From Mixophyes australis (Eukaryota; Chordata; Amphibia; Anura; Limnodynastidae): 64,000 nt of DNA. The notes beneath the pieces were generated by a model, which worked only from the letters and a program-made list of their open reading frames with translations, was not told the DNA's origin and did not search any database. Position numbers and translations under genes: made by a program. The DNA lies in the NCBI GenBank assembly GCA_036250195.1, contig JAVHZZ010000004.1, positions 166,296,369 to 166,360,368 on the forward strand. Direction: 5' to 3'. Numbering within the stretch: position 1 is the stretch's first letter; every line of letters begins with the position of its first letter. Positions 1-53,212 of this stretch are shown here, piece after piece.

Positions 1-525
1 TATATCTATTGATCAGTAATTAATTCATGTAAACACAGATCTACAAGTGTTGAAAACTTGACCATTATTTTGAAAATGAATGAATTAGTAGTAAACTTAT
101 AAACATTATTTAGACACAGTGTACACTTTGCATTCTATGAAATATATGGTTTAATGGTTCAAATATAAAAATTGTGAACTTGTATTTTGATGTTTAACTA
201 TTGTAAAATAAGAAACTCTATTATAAGAGTAGTCACTTCTGGTATTATTTACAAGGCATTTGTGTCATCATCAGAACCGCCATCGGATAAAATATTAACT
301 TCAAGGGCTGCCATGCAAGTGGTATTTCCAGAAGTGACTTGCTGTATAATTTTGAAAAGCATTCCAAGTGATGGTTACTGTATTTAATTTTTGCCCTGCA
401 CAGCATATGGTTAACATGCATAGACATATAATGGACATATTATTCACTTGTATGCTTTTGGTAGATATGTGTTAATGTTAAATTGTATTCTAATAAACCT
501 TATAAATATATATATTTTCTTCTAG
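1..525. other. Intron upstream of the first visible exon
   Basis: AT-rich sequence without recognised coding homology. It ends in a short pyrimidine run and the acceptor TTCTTCTAG at 517-525. No repeat family or exon was recognised here. Confidence 0.6.
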
Positions 526-40724
<40,199 letters not shown>

Positions 40725-41985
40725 ACTGAGCTTGTGGTTTCTGTGGACATTTTCATACTTATTCCATTGTGTAAATTTATTGTATTAATATTAAGTTTTC
40801 AAATGGGTAGAAACAATACATACAAGACAATGTAGTACCAAGACTATCATAGACAGTGAAATCAATTCACATTTTTGTATTACAGCTTTTAGAAAGTAGA
40901 ATGGAATTAAGGGGATTTAAGGATACTTTTCTGTGTAGTGTTGTTTTATCTGTAGCTCCATCTTGTGGGTTAAGTTAATAATGGCCGTTCAGACTTTTAT
41001 TTATTAAACTATGTTATTTAGGTGTTGCATTCTCTTCCTTTTTGTAAGTTATAAATTAATATTGGGATGTTTAAAGTTTAAAGTTTCTGTTTACGTTTTT
41101 TAGTTTATTTTGTTTTACTATGGGAAATTGTATTTTTTTTTAAAGACTGATTCAGAATTTTTTCTAATTTAATTGTATTTCTACAATAGTGGTGCATCAA
41201 ATGTATAACAAAAACAAGGCAAGGGACTCTAAAAACAGCAATATCGGCATCCACTAATGGTTTAACATTAGTGCTTTTAGTAATTCCATGAATTTCGTGC
41301 TTTTCTGCATCAGTCGCAACAATAGCATTAATATGTTTTTACAAAAAAATAAGTTTTAAAACCATTTTAGAAAAACAGTTTTCAGACTTCTATAAGTTCT
41401 CTTGCATCTTGCGCACAATTCAATGAAGCTATTTGTTCAATTACTTGGAAAGAAATACCGAATTACATTTTTATGCTAGTATCTTGTGTTCATATGCCAA
41501 CACTACTAGACACATTTAACAAGGCTCTGTGCAAAGTGTTTTAGTGAGTTGTGAATAATGTTAAATGTATTAAGGTTCTAAAAAATTAGTTTGGAATAAT
41601 TTTTTTTTGCAAAAATATGCCACAAATAGTAATGTGATTATAGATATGGACAATTCAAAAATAAGCACTGAAAATGTTATTGTTGTTGTCTGTAAACTGT
41701 ATATAAGTGCTACAAATATTGGTGCTAAATTGCAATAGCTTCCAGTAGCGAATATGAATATGTATGTGTACACTACAGTTATTAAAGGACACTAATACAG
41801 CTGGACAGTTTAAAGGAAGACCTTGTTCAATAACTAGATCTGTTCAAGGTTTTCATGGAAATGACTACATATATTATACATATGTGTTCTTGATAGATCC
41901 CATGAAGAAAGAAGATTTCATTCAAAGGAGCAGGTTTCTGCATTAAGCACTATAGTCACCAGTTGGGCAAGAAAATATAGAAAAA

Positions 41986-41991
41986 AATAAA
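41986..41991 (+). terminator. Candidate poly(A) signal AATAAA
   Basis: First canonical hexamer I see after the stop, in GAAAAAAATAAATAATGG. No strong GT-rich element directly follows. Confidence 0.3.
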
Positions 41992-42776
41992 TAATGGAAC
42001 TGTTGTAGACGCACATATACAAATGGTCAAATATTTCTTAGTTGGTTAAGATAAACTCACAGAAGGTTTAGCCAGCCAGATTCGATTTACCCTGGTTTTG
42101 TTGTTACATTTTTTCATTTGTTGTTTCGCATTTCTTATTATGCTGTATGAGATCTGCTTATATTCAACACAGCTGCTGTAGAGTTTAATTTCTAACAGAG
42201 CAAATGCATCAGTGGCTTATTGACATGTAAACAATTTCGGAAAGGTACATCTCTTTTTATATAGTAAGTAACATTGACCTACCTGCAGTATATTTGATTT
42301 TTTTTTTTGCATCTTTCAAAATGTTTCCCCCACAGCCCCAATTTTTTATATGAACATACAGTGTAATGAACTGCAAAAGTCAACTACCAAGAAAGAGGGG
42401 AGTCCATCTAAACTAGGTTGTTGTACTTTTAATTGTATTCTTACATATTATTGATTAAACCTAATTTTTCTTGTTTCCACATGTGTTCATTTTTGTTCCA
42501 GAGTGAGAATTAAATCATTGCTCCTTGACTTTCTGGGGTAATGTAACTAGCTATGAGTAAGTGACTGCTCACAATTTTTAAGCAAGTTTTAACTCTATGC
42601 TTTTCAAAATGTTGCTCTATACTCTGCACTAGGTGCTTTTTACAATAGCAGTTACAATACTAAACCGTCTTCCAATCTTTGCACATATGGTTTCTTACAT
42701 CTCTGGGAGACATTGAATCCCCTCTGTATTTTATGAAAAACCTATTTTCCATCTTACTAAAGTGTGGTGTCTGCTC

Positions 42777-42782
42777 AATAAA
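42777..42782 (+). terminator. Candidate poly(A) signal AATAAA with GT-rich downstream
   Basis: CTCAATAAAGTCTGTCC followed by GATGGAGTGTGGAG gives the hexamer plus a G/T-rich stretch. The better of the two candidates by context. Use is unproven. Confidence 0.35.
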
Positions 42783-42799
42783 GTCTGTCCTGATGGAGT

Positions 42800-45700
42800 G
42801 TGGAGCTAGGACTTAATTAAAATATACTCCCCTAACTCAAATAACCTGCTCTGCCAGGGAAGGTTCATCCAGACCCCACCTGAAGATTTAAAGGGTTAGG
42901 ATATTGCATAACCACCCCCTTGTGGTAGGGAGGCATTCCAACGCACAGCCTATCACTAGGGGCGCTACCCACCCTTGGTGCCAGCTTTAGGATAGTGAAA
43001 AGAAGTAGTGCTGCCTATGTTAGAGCTGGTACTGCTACTTGCTCCTCTTATCTTCCGATCTGGTATTAGGAGAAAAGAGTACTAGCTCCTAGCATACTTC
43101 ACAGGGCCTTCTCTAGAGATAGGGTAGAGGAGTATTGGACTCTAGTCTAATGCTGAGGGTTCATCCTATTCACCCTCTGGTGACATGTTTGGTAAATGAG
43201 GAAAACCCAGCATGAAGATGTCATTGAATGTTTAACTGGTTAATTAAAAGTTATTCCATTTATGAATAGGGTATTATTATTTATTTATTTATATGGTGCC
43301 ACAAGGTTTCCGCAGCGCCGAACACAGTACAAACAATGGACAGTACAGGGAATAACAGTACAGAACAATAAACAAGTAGTACCAAAACTTCAGAGGCTCC
43401 AGGCAAAGCAGATGTAATGGAGTAGGAGCAGAAGAGAAGGTAGAGAGACAGGAGGGAGAAGGGCCCTGCTCATAAGAGCTTACATCCTAAAGGGAGGGGA
43501 AACAGATGGCTGGCACAAAGGGAGTCAGAGGGGGGGGGGAGCAAGTGCGCACCCCAACAGAGGAGGAACAAGGGGATGGGAGCGAGCATGGAGAGAGGGT
43601 TAGGTGGAAGGCTGGTAGGCTTTAAGGAAGAGATGGGTTTTGAGTGCCCGTTTGAAGGAGCACAAGTTAGGGGACAAATGGATGGAGCGTGGGAGGTCAT
43701 TCCAGTGGAGGGGGCGGCTCGGGAGAAGTCTTGAATTCTAGAGTGGGATGAGGTGATCAGAGTGGACGAGAGGCGACGGTCATTGGCCAAACGCAGGGAC
43801 CGGGCGGGAGTGTGGATGGAGAGGAGATTGGAGGGTAAATATTTAAGTAACTTTGAAAATGGCATGTTTATAGGTGCCAGACATGCATGCATATATCAGG
43901 AACAGCAACACTGCTGGGAATTTTATGCATCACAGCTGCATGATTGTATAGTCATCACCCAAATAATATCCAAGCAACTGTGATCATGTAGTTGGAAACA
44001 TACTGTTGATGAAATAACTAATGGAGGTTGGCATGACTTGCAGAAGGGATAAACTCAGTCTACTAACATGTAAATACAAGCAAAATTCAACATACTAGGT
44101 CATGGAAGGCACATTTTATGCAAGGACTCAGCTAAGATCCCCTTATTTCAATAAAAAACAAGAAATGTGTGCTTGAAGATTAAGGAATACAAACATTGAA
44201 CACTGAAGACACTGGAAAATGCAAATCCATTCGTGTTAGTAGTATTCTTAGGAAAAAGATAATGAATTCAACATAAATCGTGACTAAATGCAATGGCCTT
44301 CTCAGTTATTAGATCTTAATGCAATTATATGATGAACTGGATCAAGCTCTTTGAAGTACATCCATCACAGGGCACAGGGTAAGTAGATTGCAACAACCAC
44401 ATGTTAGTTGACATGGGCAAGCATCCCAGTGCTGCACTTTTTAAATTTTGTTGACTTCATATTAATATAAACTACAAAAATTGTTTGTATGTCTAAACTA
44501 TTGAACTAATGGGGATCTCTCAGTCAATGAAATTATATCCCTGGAAAAAAAATTCTTTAAAAATATAGTGAGGTGTATGATTGATTGACCAATTAGTTAC
44601 TGATAATTTCAACATGTGAAAAGATTTTTTCTATAATACAGAATAAAAAGAAAGTAATAGTATCATTTGAACCACTCGGAATATTAGGCAATACTGATGG
44701 GCCTATGTGATAACACAGACCATCCACCTTCGTAAGAGACCTACATTTGTAGGAGATTCTGAACAATAACTAGAGGATTTTCTGAATACTTTGTTTATAC
44801 CCATGGATATATACCCTGAAACCATGTTATAATATATAATTAACAATTGCTAACTCAAATAGCAAATACACATTTTATAGCATAAATAACTTCAATTAGA
44901 ACACCTGTGAGGTAGCAATAACTGTATTACAACCTTAGTATTAATAGTGTATAGTTATACAATAAAAATTTTAAAGTAATATAAATGCAGATAGAATTGA
45001 CTTGCAATATAAAGGGGTCACTGATAATGGGTTTTGTAGTACCAATATTTATGATATAGAAAGGAGGGCTAGGAGGCAAGTAACTTAAATTCTAGGAAAA
45101 CTGGAAATTCACCACACATCAAGAAATGTTGAGAGAGATTTCAACAGATGCCCTGATTATTATTTGATCTTTCCTACTGGAATATTAAACAGGGTTCATT
45201 ACACTTTATTCAAAATGGCAGTGAGTGATGATTATAATTAGGACTCACTGGAGGAATTTGTAGCAATCTGATATGATATGGTGGAAGGGATGTGCCCAAC
45301 TAATGCTATTCTGGTGTGATGTGGTAGAAATCTAGGAAAATAACAATACACTAACATGTAAGTGTTCCCATAGCTGGAGCTAAAGTTTAGTTGCACCCTC
45401 TTTGCAGAGAAAACTAAAAGGGCAGGGAGAAATTGTAGCATATTATCCAGGTAACGCTGTTTTGGTCCTGTCCTTGATTATTGAATTGATTTGAAAACCT
45501 TTGAAATTCATTTGAAATCACAAATCTGCCAAATCAATTTACACATCTCTAAATATTTGTCAATGTTCAATATTTGTTTGACCTTTGTTACTTAAAATAA
45601 CTATTATAAAACTAAGGAATCCTTTTTAGAGGATAAACATTATATTAAATAGTACAGTTGTACTCGCAGTGCTAGACAGGGAATGCAAAACTGTTCCCTG

Positions 45701-47140
45701 TAAGATTTCAGAGTAGACATAGTAATATATGTTATATACAAATATATAAAATATCTGTTTTGTTGGAAAAGTTGCATAAAACCCCATGTAAACTATAAAT
45801 CTGTGTGGTAATAAACATCTAGTAGACTTAGGAAAAAAGTATATATTGAACATGTTTTGACATTATGAAAACATATTAAATATGTCTGATGGTAATTAGA
45901 AATGTCTCTTTATAGTTGAACAAGGTTGATGTTTTTAATAGCTGGTGTCACAGACAAGCACTGACATACTGTAACATTCTACAGTTGCTGTTGACCGTCA
46001 CATGACAGTTTAAAGTTTAGTTTTCATAACTGAAAGTGAAAGGGCAAATAAAAATGCTCTACTGCTTAAATCATCATTCAGAGCTGAACAAAGGACATAT
46101 GTTAAGACTAGACTTGTTGTTTTCTGTGCTATGTGTGGTCCCATGAGAAGATCTCACATGCTGCATAGTACTCAGATTAGCACGCAATTCTCCCTCACTA
46201 ACCCAGACCTTATTTCTGAAGTCAGATAAATATTATTTTTATGACTATATAATATAGTTTAGCATAACACAGTTCTGTTGATTTTCTGCTGCTTGGTATT
46301 GATATTAACATTACACTAAAATCTAGGATTAATAAAAACCCTTTTTTTATGTTAAACATTATAAATTTTGTAGAAGACAACCTGATATAAGCCACAATAT
46401 CTTGTTTTAATGAGATATTTCAAAGTATTTTGTAGTGGATTCTTGTGCACACAGTTACAGTCCCAAAGATACTCTCACAATACTTCTTTGTAATGCTGTG
46501 GTGTAAAAATGCAACTTATATCATAGCAGCCCAAGAAAGAACAGAGACCTTTGATTATAAAATATATCACGGAGAAGATTGACTTACCATTAATGGTTAC
46601 TAGGCGGCAGTAACTATCTTTTAATATTGCTGCATATTGCAGTGATACAGACGTAGTACCGCTGCTATTTACCATGCCAGGGCACATTGGTGAAGCCTAA
46701 ATGTGGAGTCAGGCACCCAGAGCACTCTCTCTGGCGTAATGGACCCCAATTAAAAGGTAAGCTAATGCCATCTTGAGAGTTTTTTAAGACTTACTTGTTA
46801 AATTGTGTCAGGAAACAGACCCCATAGAGGTCCATGGAGACTAGAGTAACCAGCGGAAATAGGTTAAGGTAGGATAAATCTCAAATTATGCTTGCTTTAA
46901 TTCCTTGATATATTGAGAGAATAGCTGCAGTACCAATTATTGTATGTGTACAAGATATTATTTTTAAAATTCATTGGGTTTCATAAGGTACACTTTATGG
47001 GAACGAACATGGGAAATTTGTTCAAAGTGATCATCTGTAGGAAAATAAACAAAAAAGCAAAACAAAGGGGATGGGCTATAAGATAGGACTATTAAAGATA
47101 ACTAAAAGCTTCCAGCTTGGAATGCGCATAGTCAGCAACA
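42800..47140. other. Intergenic stretch without a recognised gene
   Basis: No coding homology was seen. One L2-tail-type repeat lies at 43265-43860. The GC-richer segment 42830-43190 may be an old repeat that I cannot name. The rest, 43990-47140, is AT-rich and featureless to me. Confidence 0.5.
43265..43860 (-). repeat. Interspersed retroposon with L2-type tail on the minus strand
   Basis: It opens with TTATTTATTTATATGGTGCC and CGCAGCGCCGAACACAGTAC and contains GGGCCCTGCTCATAAGAGCT, the tail signature found at the 3' end of the LINE fragment at 32196. It continues with GTCATTCCAGTGGAGGGGGC. Same layout as 22975-23450. No RT motif was seen. The ORFs in it are not convincing. Confidence 0.55.
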
Positions 47141-48000
47141 TCATTAAAAAATGTAAGTTAGTTATTGAAGTCAAGTCAGGATCTGGGTGAAAAATATCTG
47201 ATAGATCTGCTCTTAAACTGCTTAGATATACAAAGCAGAACCCACATATCACTGAAAAGGACCTCCATAAAGGTTTAGCTGACACTAGAGTAATGGTCCA
47301 CAGGTCCGAAGTACAGTGGTGCTTACATAAAAAAGTAATCTGCTTGGAAGAGATCCATTTACAGAAAAACATTTGAAGCATTTGAAGACGTTTTGAAGAA
47401 ATGAGCACTCTGCCAACCATTAAGAATGAGAATGAATATACTTTGCTTTGATGCTGTGTGGCAGCCAGTGAAACAGGAAATATTGTCTGGGTGGAAGGAA
47501 GATTGGATTCAGCTAAATATCAACAAATCATAGAAACTAACGTCCCAACATTAGCAAAGAAATTGAGGATGAAAAGAAGTTGAATATTTCAGCAAGACAA
47601 CAATCCAAAACATACCTGAAAATCAATTTTCAATTATTTAAAATCTCTGGGGAGATCTCAAATGTGCATTGCAGACAAGAAGACCTGAGAATATTTATAA
47701 TCTGGAAGTGTTCTGCAAAGAAGATAGGGAAAAAAATAAAATGGCTGTCATAAGAAATATTTAAAAGTTGTGATGGTGTTAATATGTACTGATTGACAGG
47801 TTGCCCAAACATTTGCATATTCCACATTCACTGTTATTTTTATTAGGCAAAGTAATAGTAATTGTGCATTAAAATGCACAAAAATACAGCATGTTTATTT
47901 CTGAACCCTGCCAACATTTTGTTTACTTACTTTCACTTAGAGGTACAGTAAAACAACCAATTTGTCCATGGGAGCTCAAATTTTTGCTTACAACTGCATG
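47140..48000 (+). pseudogene. Degenerate Tc1-like transposon
   Basis: Forward translation in broken frames shows a Tc1 helix-turn-helix type segment, NPHITEKDLHKGLADTRVMV (about 47246-47305). About 280 bp later, QQDNNPKHT (about 47595-47621) carries the catalytic DNxPKH box of Tc1 transposases. The right end, near 47975, reads GCTCAAATTTTTGCTTACAA, the usual Tc1 terminal style. The left inverted repeat was not found, so the element is truncated or decayed. Confidence 0.75.
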
Positions 48001-48099
48001 TGTCCCTTTGGCCTAATTCCCTTATTAAAACAACTTTTCTACAATGTACAGTAACTGATTTTTTTTGCTTGTTATTTAACTATTAAAACTCAATTACCA

Positions 48100-48434
48100 C
48101 CTGGAGCTTCTATCTATTTATCTATTTATCACACATTAACAACACTATAACCGGCAGGGAGGCTAGTCTGGCTCCCATAGGAAATCTATTTTCCTCACAA
48201 ATAAGAAACATCTCTGATTTGCTTAAGTGTGTTCAGTGGAAGCCCAGAACAGGCTGCCTGGGTCAAAGTTCTGCCCAGTGCACACCAACAGGAGGTCTGA
48301 CTGGGACTCTATCCCCTCCAACACCTGGCCAGGAACCAACTGGCCAGCTGGACCAGTTCACGTTGGTTTGGTTTCATCCCAATTGGTGCAGGGATGTCAA
48401 AGATATTCACCGACGAACAAACAAATAAACTTCT

Positions 48435-48436
<2 letters not shown>
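48100..48436. other. Unidentified stretch before the TA tract
   Basis: Moderately GC-rich sequence (CAACACCTGGCCAGGAACCA near 48330). No homology was recognised. Confidence 0.3.

Positions 48437-48472
<36 letters not shown>
48437..48472. repeat. (TA)n microsatellite, left half
   Basis: An uninterrupted AT run ends TATAA just before the LTR at 48473. Its counterpart resumes at 55966. Confidence 0.95.
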
Positions 48473-48473
<1 letters not shown>

Positions 48474-48625
48474 GAGACACCATCAGGGGAATATGTACCA
48501 TCTCCTGGGGAAGATAGCGACGAACAGCAGCAGTAAACCACACAAGTTCAGAGGTTTCAGGTTAAAAGCCACAGCTAGTTTATTCACCAGCTTGCAAACA
48601 AAAGAAAGCATAACCAAAATACTAG

Positions 48626-48630
48626 CCGTC
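48626..48630. other. Gypsy target-site duplication, left (CCGTC)
   Basis: CCGTC precedes TGTCACGAG here and follows CCTAACA at 55542-55546. A 5-bp duplication is usual for Ty3/gypsy integration. Confidence 0.9.
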
Positions 48631-49296
48631 TGTCACGAGCCGCAGCGGTACTCACAGCTGCCCTGGCTCGCTTCTGGTGCCCTCTGGCGTCCGGGCCGTT
48701 ACCTTGACGACCGGGACATCATTTCCGCAGGGGTCCCGACCGTTGCCAAGGCAAAGGTCGGACGCTTCTCTCTGTAGCGCAGCGTCCCGGCAACGGAGGA
48801 CAGCCGGGCGCATGCACAAAAGCAGGCAACAATCTGCAGGCCATTAGAACTTGATTTATTAATTAGTGAGCTTCTCTAGATGGTTTCAGAGCTAGGCTCT
48901 GATTGGTGGCCACCGGTATTTAAGGCAGTGAGGTCTGCAGCCTCACTGCCGGTTATAGCGCTCTGTTACCAGTTCTGCTGACCTGCTCTGTTCCTTGTTC
49001 CTGTCCTTTCGATATTCTGTTGGATTGCCCGTGTATGACCCCTTGCCTGGATTTGGACCCTACCTGTGTTTCTTGTGACCCCGACCTCTGGCGTGTGTAC
49101 TGACTTTCCTGTTTGCTCGTGACCCTTGACCTCGGCTTGTTTATTAGATTCCCTGTCAGCTGTCGGCCCTCGACCCTTGCCTGGACTTCACTTTGATTTC
49201 CTGGGTTCTCCCCAGCCGGTACGCACTTCATGACCCTCTGCTAGTCTGCGGCCAAGTCTGTCCCCACCACTAGGGGCTCCAGTGAACACCAGACTG
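48631..49296 (+). repeat. Gypsy 5' LTR, missing its last ~49 bp
   Basis: It begins TGTCACGAGCCGCAG. TGGTTTCAGAGCTAGGCTCT onward aligns with the 3' LTR up to GAACACCAGACTG (49296). There the 3' LTR continues for 49 bp but this copy jumps into gag. A TATA-like GGTATTTAAGGC at about 48914 marks the promoter. The primer-binding site is lost. Confidence 0.9.
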
Positions 49297-50148
49297 TATG
49301 AAAGCGAAACCAAATCCTCTCCATCTCAAGTTCTGGCTGGCCATGTTGACACCATGTATCAAATGCTCCAGGGATTGGCCCAGCGTTTGTCCACTCAAGA
49401 GGAGACCTCCAAGGCTACGCAAGTTACGTCAGGTTCCTCCTGTGAACCCAAGTTGAACCTGCCGGACCGATTCTACAGAAATTGAGCCTTGTTCCGGAAC
49501 TTTAAGGAGAGCTGTAAGCTCTACTTTCGGCTAAGACCTCGGTCTTCTGGCTCAGAACAACAGAGAGTCGGGATTGTCATCTCCCTTCTTCAAGGTGACC
49601 CCCAGTCTTGGGCCTTCTCCCTGCCTCAGACAAGTCCTACCTAACAGTCGGTAGAAGCCTTCTTTGATGCATTAGGTCTGCTATACGATGACCCGGATCG
49701 AGTCGCCTCCGCTGAGGCTCATCTACGGGCCTTAAAGCAAGGCCGGCGGTCGACAAAAGAATACTGCACTGAATTCCGCAGATGGTCGCCTGACAGTGAA
49801 TGGAATGATCCAGCGTTACGCAGCCAGTTTTGCCTAGGACTGTCAGAGCAGATTAAAGATTCACTAGTGCAGTACCCTTCTCCCACCTCGTTAGAAAACC
49901 TTATGCAACTAGCCATTAAAATTGACAGGAGACTTAAGGAGAGGAAGACAGAGAAAGAGGCATCTTCCTTTTCGTCTGTATTTATTCCTGTTTCTACGGA
50001 TGTTGAGGAGCCAATGCAGTTAGGGGCGTATCGCCTCTCTCCTAAGGAAAGAGACAGAAGACGGTCACAAGGCCTATGTCTCTATTGTGGTACCAGAGAC
50101 CACTTCTCCCGCTCTTGTCCTAACAAACCGGGAAAAGAGCATACCTAG
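49297..50148 (+). pseudogene. Gypsy gag remnant with CCHC zinc knuckle
   Basis: Capsid-like gag with at least two in-frame stops (TGA near 49485, TAA near 49643). It contains LNLPDRFYRN, QGDPQSWAFSLPQ and FFDALGLLYDDPDR, the retrotransposon gag fold family. The zinc knuckle C-x2-C-x4-H-x4-C lies at 50077-50118 (CLYCGTRDHFSRSC). It ends at TAG 50146-50148. The N-terminus is gone with the deletion at 49296. Confidence 0.88.
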
Positions 50149-50204
50149 GGAACTAGGGGAATGTTCACCTAGGTCTGCAAGTTGTTTCCCCAAAAAATGC
50201 GGTT

Positions 50205-50531
50205 TTGATCCCCGCACAAGTCCCTTTGGCTGCCAGTTCAGTGGCCCTCTCAGCCTTCGTTGACAATGGAGCTGCAGGCTACTTCCTCGATATCGGGTTC
50301 GCCCGCTCTGCTGAGATTCCAACTGTGAAGCTCAAATCTGCCATTACAGTCTGTGGCTTAGATGGGAATCCATTGCCTGGAGGCGAGATTAATTGGGAGA
50401 CTCCGCTACTACAGTTGAACATTGGAGTCCTCCATTCAGAGTCCATAACTTTTCTCCTTATCGACTGCTCGTTGGTTCCATTAATCCTGGGCCATCCTTG
50501 GCTTTCCCGTCATAACCCTGTTGTGGATTGA
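50205..50531 (+). pseudogene. Gypsy aspartic protease remnant
   Basis: Open for 108 codons. It contains AFVDNGAAGYFLD, where the active-site D-S/T-G reads D-N-G (50262-50270). Toward the end LGHPWLSRHNPVVD matches the conserved C-terminal segment of these proteases. It closes in a TGA at 50529-50531 that cuts it from the reverse transcriptase. Confidence 0.85.
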
Positions 50532-51361
50532 GTGAAAGGAGAAATTCTCCAGTGGAGCTCTTATTGTACACAGTATTGCTTGACTCTACCTCTGCGTATG
50601 ATTCAGTCTATTACGGAGCAACTTCCCTCACAATATCATGAGTTCTGGGATATGTTCTCCAAAAAGGCTGTTGAGACCTTACCACTTCACCTTGACTTCG
50701 ACTGTGCCATCAAGCTTATTCCTGGTTCCAAGTTACCCAAGGGACGCTTGTACTCTCTCTGGTCCAGAGATCAAATCCATGCAGGATTACATTGATGAAA
50801 ACTTAAGAGAAAGGCTTCATCAGGCCATCTAAATCTCCTGTAGGAGCTGGATGCTTTTTTTGTATCCAAAAAAGACGGAGGACTAAAACCCTGTATTGAC
50901 TACCAAGGACTGAATCTCATTACAGTCAAGAACACCTATCCCCTTCCTCTCATCTCCGTATTATTCGATCAACTAAGAGGTGCTACAGTCTTCACCAAAA
51001 TCGATCTTCGTGGAGCATATAACCTCATCCATATCAAAGAAGGAGATGAATGGAAGACGGCATTCAATATGCATTCTGGCCACTACGAGTATCTGGTCAT
51101 GCCGTTTGGTCTTAGCAACGCACCTGCAGTATTCCAGGACTTGATTAATGAAGTTCTTCGGGAGTTCCTTGATTGTTTCATGTATCCTCATTTATACTAA
51201 ATCCTTATCCATACATCAGGGTCACGTCAAACAGGTTCTACAGAAATTGCGAGAACACCACCTTTACTCCAAACTAGAAAAGTGTGAGTTCGAGGTGCAG
51301 AAGGTATCCTTTCTGGGTTACGTAATCTCTTCTGAGGGATTCTCCATGGATCCAACTAAGG
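50532..51361 (+). pseudogene. Gypsy reverse transcriptase remnant, catalytic box missing
   Basis: The N-terminal segment (PSQYHEFWDMFSKKAVETLP) shifts frame near 50750-50830. Then come [16 protein letters not shown], motif [14 protein letters not shown] and motif [16 protein letters not shown]. Right after FLDCF (51167-51180) the sequence passes to the segment normally downstream of the catalytic Asp-Asp box, with a frame change and a stop. [20 protein letters not shown] then follows. The hAT inserts at 51361. Confidence 0.9.
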
Positions 51362-51539
51362 CAGAGCTGGATTAAGGCTTCGGGGGGCCCGGGGCACTTA
51401 AGACAGGGGGGCCCCTAAAATCTAAAATTAAGGGCATAGGGACACATCCTGCATTACATCACCTACAGCCCACAGTATGACACTTACAGCTCTCCCAGAG
51501 GGCTCGCTTAGGTTGTCTGCATAAGAAAAATCATTGCTT

Positions 51540-51840
51540 CCACAAACTAAAATACTGTACATTAAAACAATCACCAAAACACCACATTAAAATGGGTATT
51601 GACACCACACATTAAAACTAGCAATGATCTCACACATTAAAAATACCATTGATAACGTATACTAAAGCTAGCAATGATACCGCACGCTAAAACTAGTAAT
51701 GATACCGCACTTTTAAAATAAAGTTTATAATGCACATTAAAACTAGCAATGATACCGCACTTTTAAAATAAAATTTATAATGCACATTAAAACTAGCAAT
51801 GAGACCGCAAATTAAAATACCATTGATAATGCATCATTGG
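51540..51840. repeat. Short tandem repeats in the hAT (ACATTAAAACTAGCAATGA)
   Basis: ATTAAAACTAGCAATGA with GATACCGCAC(TTTTAAAATAAA) recurs about six times with variable spacing. Two neighbouring 62-bp units at about 51680-51800 are nearly identical. Confidence 0.85.
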
Positions 51841-52379
51841 GCATGGCCAGGCCACCCTCCTACAGACAAAAAAAACCTGCATTGTTGTGTACACCATTGA
51901 ACGGTCACCAAAAATTGGGATTGTCCCACTAGAATCACAACATTTGACAGACGTTGCTGCTCTCTCCTACCTGTTCTTCTCACTTTCACCAACTGTGCTG
52001 CAGGTTTCTTTAGTGGCTTATCTAGATCCTGGAATGTTAGGGGCCCTATTTGGAAAAAAAAATGGGTACATTTAGAAAATGACAGCCACCCCGGCGTTAA
52101 ATCAGTACCACCCATGATTAATAATTAGGCCTTCCTCCAGCCCCAACATTAAAATAATAGTATTCACATTTAATAAATAAACCTATTTCCCTCCCTACAA
52201 ACAGCCCCAGCAATAAATTAATAGTATTTACATTTCAGAAATATACCTATTTCCCGCAACCGTCACTGCCATTAAATAATTCATAGGCACATTTAATAAA
52301 GGGACCTCATTCTCCCCAAACTCACCCCCACATTCAGTAGCGCCCAAACCACCCCATCTTAAATTAATTAATTGGCCCC

Positions 52380-53125
52380 ACTATTGTGCCTCTCTCCCCC
52401 CCTTTTTCCTCATGCTGTGTCTCTCACCCTTTTTCCTTACTGTGCCTCCCTTCTCCCCCTTTTTTCTTACTGTGCCTCTCTTCTCCCCCTTTTTTCTTTA
52501 CTGTGCCTCTTCTCCCCCTTTTTCCTTACTGTGCCTCTCTTCTCCCCCTTTTTCCTTACTGTGCCTCTCTTCTCCCCCTTTTTCCTACATGGTGTGCTTT
52601 TCTTCTCCCCCTTTTTCCTCCATAGTGTGCCTCTCTTCTCACCCTTTTTCCTTACTGTGCCTCTCTTCTCCCCCTTTTTCCTCAGTAGTGTGCCTTTCTT
52701 CTACCCCTTTTTCCTCCATAGTGTGCCTCTCTTCTCCCCCTTTTTCCTCCATAGTGTGCCTCTCTTCTCCCCCTTTTTCCTCCATAGTGTGCCTTTCTTC
52801 TACCCCTTTTTCCTCCATAGTTTGCCTCTCTTCTCCCCCTTTTTCCTCCATACTGTGCCTCTCTTCTCCCCCTTTTTCCTCAATAGTTTGCCTCTCTTCT
52901 CCCCATTTTTCCTCCATACTGTGCCTCTCTTCTCCCCCTTTTTCCTCCATACTGTGCCTCTCTTCTCCCCCTTTTTCCTCAATACTATGCCTCTCTTCTC
53001 CCCCTTTTTCCTCCATTGTGTGCCTTTCTTCTCCCCCTTTTTCCTCCATAGTGTGCCTCTCTTCTCCCCCTTTTTCCTTACTGTGCCTCTCTTCTCCCCC
53101 TTTTTCCTCCATACTGTGCCTTTCT
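52380..53125. repeat. 33-bp pyrimidine minisatellite in the hAT
   Basis: More than 20 units of TGTGCCTCTCTTCTCCCCCT followed by TTTTCCTCCATAC. Strand asymmetry is extreme (C/T on +, G/A on -), which could favour triplex DNA. Because the period is a multiple of three, all frames stay open. Confidence 0.95.
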
Positions 53126-53212
53126 GCGTTATTCCCTTTTCTTTTTTTTACTTACCTTTCTTTTAGCTTCTTTCTTCTCTTCTGTCTTCTTGGTCCTCTC
53201 CACGCTGCTCCT

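Larger units (their letters stand above)
40725..42800 (+). other. SEMA3D: SEMA3D 3' untranslated region (extent inferred)
   Basis: AT-rich sequence after the stop with no ORF homology or recognised repeat. Its length depends on which poly(A) signal is used. ATTTA-like motifs are present but common in DNA of this composition. Confidence 0.5.

Noticed and set aside
41764..41946. Small ORF of 60 codons in the 3' UTR
   Set aside because: Short and without homology, expected by chance in this composition.
48394..48777. 127-codon ORF crossing the TA tract into the gypsy LTR
   Set aside because: It starts in simple sequence (IYIYIYIY) and runs across two insertion boundaries. No homology.
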